Source of the DNA: Firmicutes bacterium CAG:24053_14
GTDB taxonomy: Bacteria; Bacillota; Clostridia; Oscillospirales; Oscillospiraceae
DNA: 25,661 nucleotides
Direction: 5' to 3'
NCBI GenBank assembly: GCA_001916715.1
Contig: MNSZ01000073.1
Coordinates: 1 to 25,661 of the forward strand
The translations under genes were made by a program, and so were the position numbers. Under the pieces are notes generated by a model, which did not search any database, was not told where the DNA came from, and saw nothing but the letters and a program-made list of their open reading frames with translations. Shown in pieces: positions 21,431-25,661 of this stretch. Each line of letters opens with the position of its first letter. Positions within the stretch are counted from its first letter, which is position 1.

Positions 21431-22942
21431 TTGAGTGAGTTGCTGAGAATGGAGCATATCAGCAAACGGTTTGGCAGCTTCTACGCCAACAAAGACATCA
21501 GCCTGACCGTCAATTGCGGCGAGGTGCTGACGCTGCTGGGCGAAAACGGCGCGGGCAAGTCTACGCTGATGAATATCCTGATCGGTCTGTACCAGCCCAC
21601 AGAGGGCAAGATCTTTCTGGAGGGGAAGGAGGTCCGCATCGAGTCCCCCAGCCAGGCGGTGAAGCTGGGCATCGGCATGGTACACCAGCACTTCATGCTG
21701 GTGGAAGCGATGACGGTGTTCGACAACATTATCCTGGGTGACAAGCACGCCAAGGGGCTGTTTATCGATCGGGCCGCCCGCCGCAAGGAGATCGAGGAGC
21801 TGTCCGCCAGATACGGTCTGGACGTACAGTTGGATCGGCTCATCACGGAGATCTCCGTGGGCGAGCAGCAGCGCACCGAGATCCTGAAGGCACTGTATCA
21901 CGGCGCGGAACTGCTGATTTTGGACGAGCCGTCCGCCGCTCTGACGGACATCGAGGTGGAGGGCCTGTTCGCCATCATGCGCAAGCTGGTGTCCGAGGGC
22001 AAGAGCATCATCTTTATCAGCCACAAGATGCGCGAGGTCATGCACATCTCCGACCGTATCACCGTGCTGCGGCTGGGTGAGGTGGTAGGCACCGTCAAAT
22101 GTGCCGACACCGACAGCAAGAAGCTGGCCAGCATGATGATTGGCCGCGAACTGGTCGCCTCCCAGTACGAAAAGAAGGACTGCTCCGACGCGGAGATCGC
22201 GGTGGAGCTGTCCCATGTGGATTATCATAAGGAGTCCAAGCATAACGGACTGAACGATATGTCCCTGACGGTGCACCGCGGCGAGATTGTGGGTATCGCC
22301 GGTGTGGACGGCAACGGACAGACCCAGCTGGCCCAGCTTATCACCGGCGTCATCTCCCCCGACAGCGGCACACTGTCCTTGTCCGGCCAGCGGCTGGCTA
22401 TCTTTGACCCCCATGGCTTCATTGAGGACGGCGTTTCCCATGTGCCGGAGGACCGCAACCTGCAGGGCCTCATCGGCGACATGTCCATCGCGGAGAATCT
22501 GGTGCTGAAAAGCAGCGGCACCGCCGCTTTCAGCAGCGGCGGAGGACTGCTCCTGAAGAAGAAGGCTATCGCCGACTACGCAGAGGAGATGGCGGAGAAG
22601 TATGATATCCGCTGCACCTCGGTGGAGCAGGACGTGCGCAGCCTGTCCGGCGGCAACCAGCAGAAGGTCATTCTGGCCCGCGAGCTTGAGTCCGATCCCG
22701 TGCTGCTGGTGGCCACCCATCCCACCCGTGGTCTGGACATCGGCGCGGCCAGCTTCATCCACGACCAGATGATTGCGGCCCGTGACCGCGGCGTGGGTAT
22801 CCTGCTCATCAGCGCCGACTTCGACGAGATTCTGGAGATGTCCGACCGTATCCTGGTGTGCTTTGAGGGGCAGATCATGGGCGAGTATTCCGGCAAGAAT
22901 CCTCCCATCGAGGAGATCAGCCTTGCCATGACCGGTAAGTAA
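21431..22942 (+). CDS. BMP-type nucleoside ABC transporter ATPase
   Basis: This 503-residue protein has two fused ABC domains, as in sugar and nucleoside importers of the YufO/NupO type. The first half has Walker A GENGAGKST, Q-loop VHQHFML, a signature written SVGEQQR and Walker B LLILDEPSAAL. The second half has a degenerate Walker A (GVDGNGQTQL), a normal LSGGNQQK signature and a Walker B ending in HPTRGLD rather than DEPTRGLD. It starts at TTG (21431), after GAGG; no better start is seen. It leads a rightward operon with two permeases and a BMP lipoprotein, so the substrate is likely a nucleoside. Confidence 0.9.
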   Translation: MSELLRMEHISKRFGSFYANKDISLTVNCGEVLTLLGENGAGKSTLMNILIGLYQPTEGKIFLEGKEVRIESPSQAVKLGIGMVHQHFMLVEAMTVFDNIILGDKHAKGLFIDRAARRKEIEELSARYGLDVQLDRLITEISVGEQQRTEILKALYHGAELLILDEPSAALTDIEVEGLFAIMRKLVSEGKSIIFISHKMREVMHISDRITVLRLGEVVGTVKCADTDSKKLASMMIGRELVASQYEKKDCSDAEIAVELSHVDYHKESKHNGLNDMSLTVHRGEIVGIAGVDGNGQTQLAQLITGVISPDSGTLSLSGQRLAIFDPHGFIEDGVSHVPEDRNLQGLIGDMSIAENLVLKSSGTAAFSSGGGLLLKKKAIADYAEEMAEKYDIRCTSVEQDVRSLSGGNQQKVILARELESDPVLLVATHPTRGLDIGAASFIHDQMIAARDRGVGILLISADFDEILEMSDRILVCFEGQIMGEYSGKNPPIEEISLAMTGK

Positions 22943-22956
22943 GGGGGGATACATAC

Positions 22957-24027
22957 ATGGAAAAGTTGAAACGCTCTCTCGGCAGCTTCGCGGTCCCGCT
23001 GCTGTCCATCCTGCTGGCCTTTCTCATCGGCGGTATCATCATGGCGGCGCTGGGCGCCGACCCGTTCACGGCGGTGAAATTCCTGTTTCAGGGCGCCTTC
23101 GGCTCCCGCGCCAACATCGGCACCACGCTGAACAAAGCCACGCCCCTGATGTTCACCGCGCTGTGCGCCTGCTTCGCCTACAAGTGCGGCGTGTTCAATC
23201 TGGGCGGCGAGGGCCAGTTCCTGATGGGCTCCATCGCCGCGTTCCTGACGGCCTATTTCAGCGGCCTCACCGGCTTTGCGGGAATTCTGCTGGCACTGCT
23301 GGCCGGTACGCTGGCCGGCGGTATCTGGGGCCTCATCCCCGGCGTGCTGAAGATCACCCGCGGCCAGAACGAGATGATCATCTCCATCATGCTGAACTAT
23401 GTGGCCACGCTGTTCATGGGCGTGCTCTATACCAGCTGGATCCGGGATGAGAACATCCCTCAGACCCCTGCCGTTTCCAAGCTGGTGCAGCTGCCCCGCG
23501 TGATATCCGGCATGCGCTTCACCTGGGGCTTCGTGCTGGCGCTGGTGGTGGGCCTCGTGATGTACTACGTGCTGTTCTGGACCAGCGGCGGCTTCAAGCT
23601 GCGGGCGGTGGGCTATAACATGACAGCCAGCCGCTTTAACGGAATCCCTGTCAAACGCTATATCCTGACCAGCTTCATCATCTCCGGCGCCATCGCCGGT
23701 CTGGGCGGCGGCGCGGAGCTGCTGGGCACCCAGTTCCGCCTCATCAACGGCTTTGGCGCGGGCTACGGCTTCGACGGCGTGGCCATGGCGCTGATCGGTC
23801 AGCTGCACCCCATCGCAACGGTGATCGTGGCGCTGTTCTTTGCGGCGCTGCGTGTGGGCTCCACCACTATGCAGGCCGCTACCGGCGTCCCCACCAGTGT
23901 GTCGGACATCATTCAGGCGCTGGTGATCGTGTTTTCCGTGGCCGGTATGGCCCTGACGAAGCTGCCGGAGTTCGAGTCCTGGAAGAGCCGGCTGTTTTCC
24001 GGAAAGAGAAAGGCGGGTGACAAGTAA
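22957..24027 (+). CDS. BMP-type ABC transporter permease 1
   Basis: The 356-residue protein has about nine transmembrane helices and matches BPD_transp_2-type permeases of the YufP/NupP kind, the larger of the two channel subunits. FNLGGEGQFLMGSIAAF and GQNEMIISIMLNYVA are family marks. GGGGGG lies a suitable distance before the ATG. It starts 14 bases after the ATPase gene and its stop overlaps the next ATG by one base. Confidence 0.92.
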   Translation: MEKLKRSLGSFAVPLLSILLAFLIGGIIMAALGADPFTAVKFLFQGAFGSRANIGTTLNKATPLMFTALCACFAYKCGVFNLGGEGQFLMGSIAAFLTAYFSGLTGFAGILLALLAGTLAGGIWGLIPGVLKITRGQNEMIISIMLNYVATLFMGVLYTSWIRDENIPQTPAVSKLVQLPRVISGMRFTWGFVLALVVGLVMYYVLFWTSGGFKLRAVGYNMTASRFNGIPVKRYILTSFIISGAIAGLGGGAELLGTQFRLINGFGAGYGFDGVAMALIGQLHPIATVIVALFFAALRVGSTTMQAATGVPTSVSDIIQALVIVFSVAGMALTKLPEFESWKSRLFSGKRKAGDK

Positions 24028-24950
24028 TGGATTGGATCTCCAGTTTGCTTCTGGCCACCGTTCGTCTGGCCATCCCTCTGCTGCTGATCTCCCTGGCCGA
24101 GCTGTATGGACAGCGGGCCGGCATGGTCAACATCGGTCTGGAGGGCCTGGCCGCCATCGGCGCGCTGGTGGGCTTCCTGGCCTGCTACATCACCGGCTCC
24201 AACTGGCTGGGCCTGCTGTGCGGCGCGCTGGCCGGTCTGCTGGTCAACATGATCTACGCATTCTCCACGGTGACACTGTGCGCCGACCATACAGTGTACG
24301 GCATGGCGATCAACATCTTTGCGCCGGCGCTGGCGTCCTTCATCTACCGCGTGTATTTCGGCACCGGCTCCGACCTGAAGCAGATCGTCACCATGCCCAG
24401 CGTCGCCATCCCCGGGCTGAAGGATATCCCTGTCATCGGACCCCTGCTGTTTGACCAGAGCCCCATGGTGTACCTCACGATCCTGCTGGTGGTGTTCACG
24501 TCCGTGTTTTTCAACCGCACCCGTGCGGGTCTGAGCTACAAGGCGGTAGGCGAGCATCCCCAGGCTGCCGCCACGCTGGGCATCAACGTCATCGGCGTGA
24601 AGTACATCGCCTGCGCCATCTGCGGCGCACTGGCCGGTATGGGCGGCGCGTACCTGACCACATGCTACTCCAGCACCTACACCGACGGCATTGTGGCCGG
24701 CCGCGGCTTTATCGCTCTGGCTGCCGTCATCTTCGGCCGCTGGAGCGCCGGCGGCGTGCTGCTGGCCTGCCTGTTCTTCGGCTTCTGCGACGCGCTGCAG
24801 ATCCGGCTCCAGGTGTCCGGCATCGGTATCCCCTATCAGTTCTTCCAGATGATTCCCTATGTGGCCACCGTCATCGTGCTGAGTGCCATCGGCACTCGTC
24901 AGAGCGGCCCCAAGGCCAACGGTCAGGCATACCGTAAGGAACAGCGATAA
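24027..24950 (+). CDS. BMP-type ABC transporter permease 2
   Basis: The 307-residue second channel subunit (YufQ/NupQ type) has about eight transmembrane helices. Family marks are MVNIGLEGLAAIGALVGF near the N-terminus, and YKAVGEHPQAAATLGINV with GRGFIALAAVIFGRW in the second half. The ATG at 24027 shares its A with the upstream TAA, so translation is coupled. It forms a heterodimer with permease 1. Confidence 0.92.
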   Translation: MDWISSLLLATVRLAIPLLLISLAELYGQRAGMVNIGLEGLAAIGALVGFLACYITGSNWLGLLCGALAGLLVNMIYAFSTVTLCADHTVYGMAINIFAPALASFIYRVYFGTGSDLKQIVTMPSVAIPGLKDIPVIGPLLFDQSPMVYLTILLVVFTSVFFNRTRAGLSYKAVGEHPQAAATLGINVIGVKYIACAICGALAGMGGAYLTTCYSSTYTDGIVAGRGFIALAAVIFGRWSAGGVLLACLFFGFCDALQIRLQVSGIGIPYQFFQMIPYVATVIVLSAIGTRQSGPKANGQAYRKEQR

Positions 24951-24957
24951 TGCGGTA

Positions 24958-24984
24958 ATAACGCGGAAGCGCGTTGTTATAAAA
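24958..24984 (+). other. Intergenic hairpin before the BMP gene
   Basis: AACGCG pairs with CGCGTT around a GAAG loop, extended by flanking A/T pairs. It lacks a strong U-tract. It may stabilise the upstream transcript end or favour separate, higher expression of the binding protein. Confidence 0.35.
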
Positions 24985-25008
24985 GATTTTATTTAGGAGG
25001 AAAAAAGA

Positions 25009-25661
25009 ATGAAGAAGTTTCTTGCGCTGATGCTGGCGCTGGTCATGGCCCTGAGCCTGGTGGCCTGCGGCAGCAAGCCCGCCGGTGGCGACAGCAATAC
25101 CGGTGACGGCAACGGTGATGCCAACACCGATGGCGGCAAGGTCTACAAGGTCGCTATGATCTGCGACTCCAGCATCAACGACGGCGGTTGGGGCGCTGCC
25201 TGCTACAACGCCATGGTCGCTGCCTGCGACAAGCAGGGCTGGCAGTACGAGGTCACCGACTCCATTTCTCAGGATCAGTATTACGATTCCATCGCCGCCT
25301 ACTGCGCTCTGGGCTATGACATGATTTACGCTCCCGGCAACCAGTACACCGACGCCGTCCTGCAGGCGGCCGAGGAGTATCCCGACGTGGCCTTCGCCCT
25401 GCTGAACGGCGCGGAGAGCACCCCTGCCGCAGCTGTCAACGGCAACGTGTCCTCCCTGCTGCCCAACGCCCAGCAGATCGGCTGGATCGCCGGTGCGCTG
25501 GCCGGTCTGATGACCGAGAGCGGCAAGCTGGGCTTCATCGGCGGTATGGAGCTGGATACCACCAAGGGCAAGATCGCCGGCTTTGAGGAGGCCGCCAAGT
25601 ATGTGGCCGAGCAGGAGGGCAAGACGGTCGAGCTGCTGAACGTCCCCTACGCCAACTCCTT
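25009..25661 (+). CDS. BMP-family substrate-binding lipoprotein (partial)
   Basis: The ATG at 25009 follows TAGGAGG and opens a frame of at least 217 codons, cut by the window edge. It begins with a lipoprotein signal (MKKFLALMLALVMALSLVAC, lipid on Cys20) and a Gly/Asp/Asn-rich linker (about 21-44). The first lobe of a BMP/PnrA-like periplasmic-binding fold then follows, starting VYKVAMICDSSINDGGW and including DMIYAPGNQYTDAVL and KLGFIGGMELDTTKGKIAGF. It would capture nucleosides for the adjacent ATPase and permeases. The binding protein gene comes last here, whereas it is usually first in yufN-type operons. Confidence 0.92.
   Translation, partial: MKKFLALMLALVMALSLVACGSKPAGGDSNTGDGNGDANTDGGKVYKVAMICDSSINDGGWGAACYNAMVAACDKQGWQYEVTDSISQDQYYDSIAAYCALGYDMIYAPGNQYTDAVLQAAEEYPDVAFALLNGAESTPAAAVNGNVSSLLPNAQQIGWIAGALAGLMTESGKLGFIGGMELDTTKGKIAGFEEAAKYVAEQEGKTVELLNVPYANS

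Noticed and set aside
21374..22954. 526-codon minus-strand frame opposite the ABC ATPase
   Set aside because: Shadow of a clear ABC gene, with no ribosome site or domain.

Overview
The window looks like a chromosomal segment from an anaerobic, spore-forming gut Firmicute of the Oscillospiraceae/Ruminococcaceae type. This is inferred from AGGAGG ribosome binding sites, frequent TTG/GTG starts, GC-rich core genes, an [FeFe]-hydrogenase, indolepyruvate:ferredoxin oxidoreductase with butyrate kinase, an FMN riboswitch with an ECF riboflavin S component, and what appears to be the 3' end of a sporulation sigma factor gene. No tRNA, rRNA or CRISPR array was seen.

Bases 1 to about 11,735 are the right end of an integrative and conjugative element of the Tn1549-like/large-serine-recombinase class. 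Its leftward transfer module reads, in transcription order, ParB-like protein, DUF7768-type protein, ArdA antirestriction protein, PcfB, VirD4/TraG coupling protein, Maff2-type pilin-like protein, and the first codons of a VirB6/TrbL-like gene. VirD4 is split in two by a replaced 92-bp segment with stop codons, so the element may no longer conjugate. An AT-rich cargo island (about 5.7-8.4 kb) holds an ECF sigma factor, a translationally coupled DUF4367 anti-sigma-like membrane protein and a lipoprotein. The rightward module (8.5-11.7 kb) has an ICE-type sigma-70 region 4 protein, an HTH_16 protein, a 49-aa protein and a 525-aa large serine recombinase.

Right after the recombinase, bases 11,733-11,804 encode a short tail ending in a YVSRIEKKAL motif, the signature of the C-terminus of a sporulation sigma factor, most like SigK. 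The element therefore seems to sit inside a sigK-like gene, recalling the skin elements of Bacillus and Clostridioides. This is the most interesting reading of the window. A second unusual signal is a family of four near-identical 17-bp palindromes (CTGGACA-NNN-TGTCCAG). Three lie just after stop codons and one is translated in frame within the ParB-like gene; all four occur only in the leftward module.

The host chromosome follows. A group-B-like [FeFe]-hydrogenase converges on an LTA-synthase-family sulfatase across a perfect bidirectional terminator. A YozG-type XRE regulator/DUF2975 pair comes next, divergent from an FMN-riboswitch-controlled ribU. ribU converges on the leftward operon buk-iorA-iorB, which would oxidise aromatic 2-oxoacids to acyl-CoA, with butyrate kinase perhaps conserving the energy as ATP. 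A rightward BMP-type nucleoside ABC transporter operon (ATPase, two permeases, lipoprotein) runs off the right edge. A 13-G homopolymer lies between buk and this operon.
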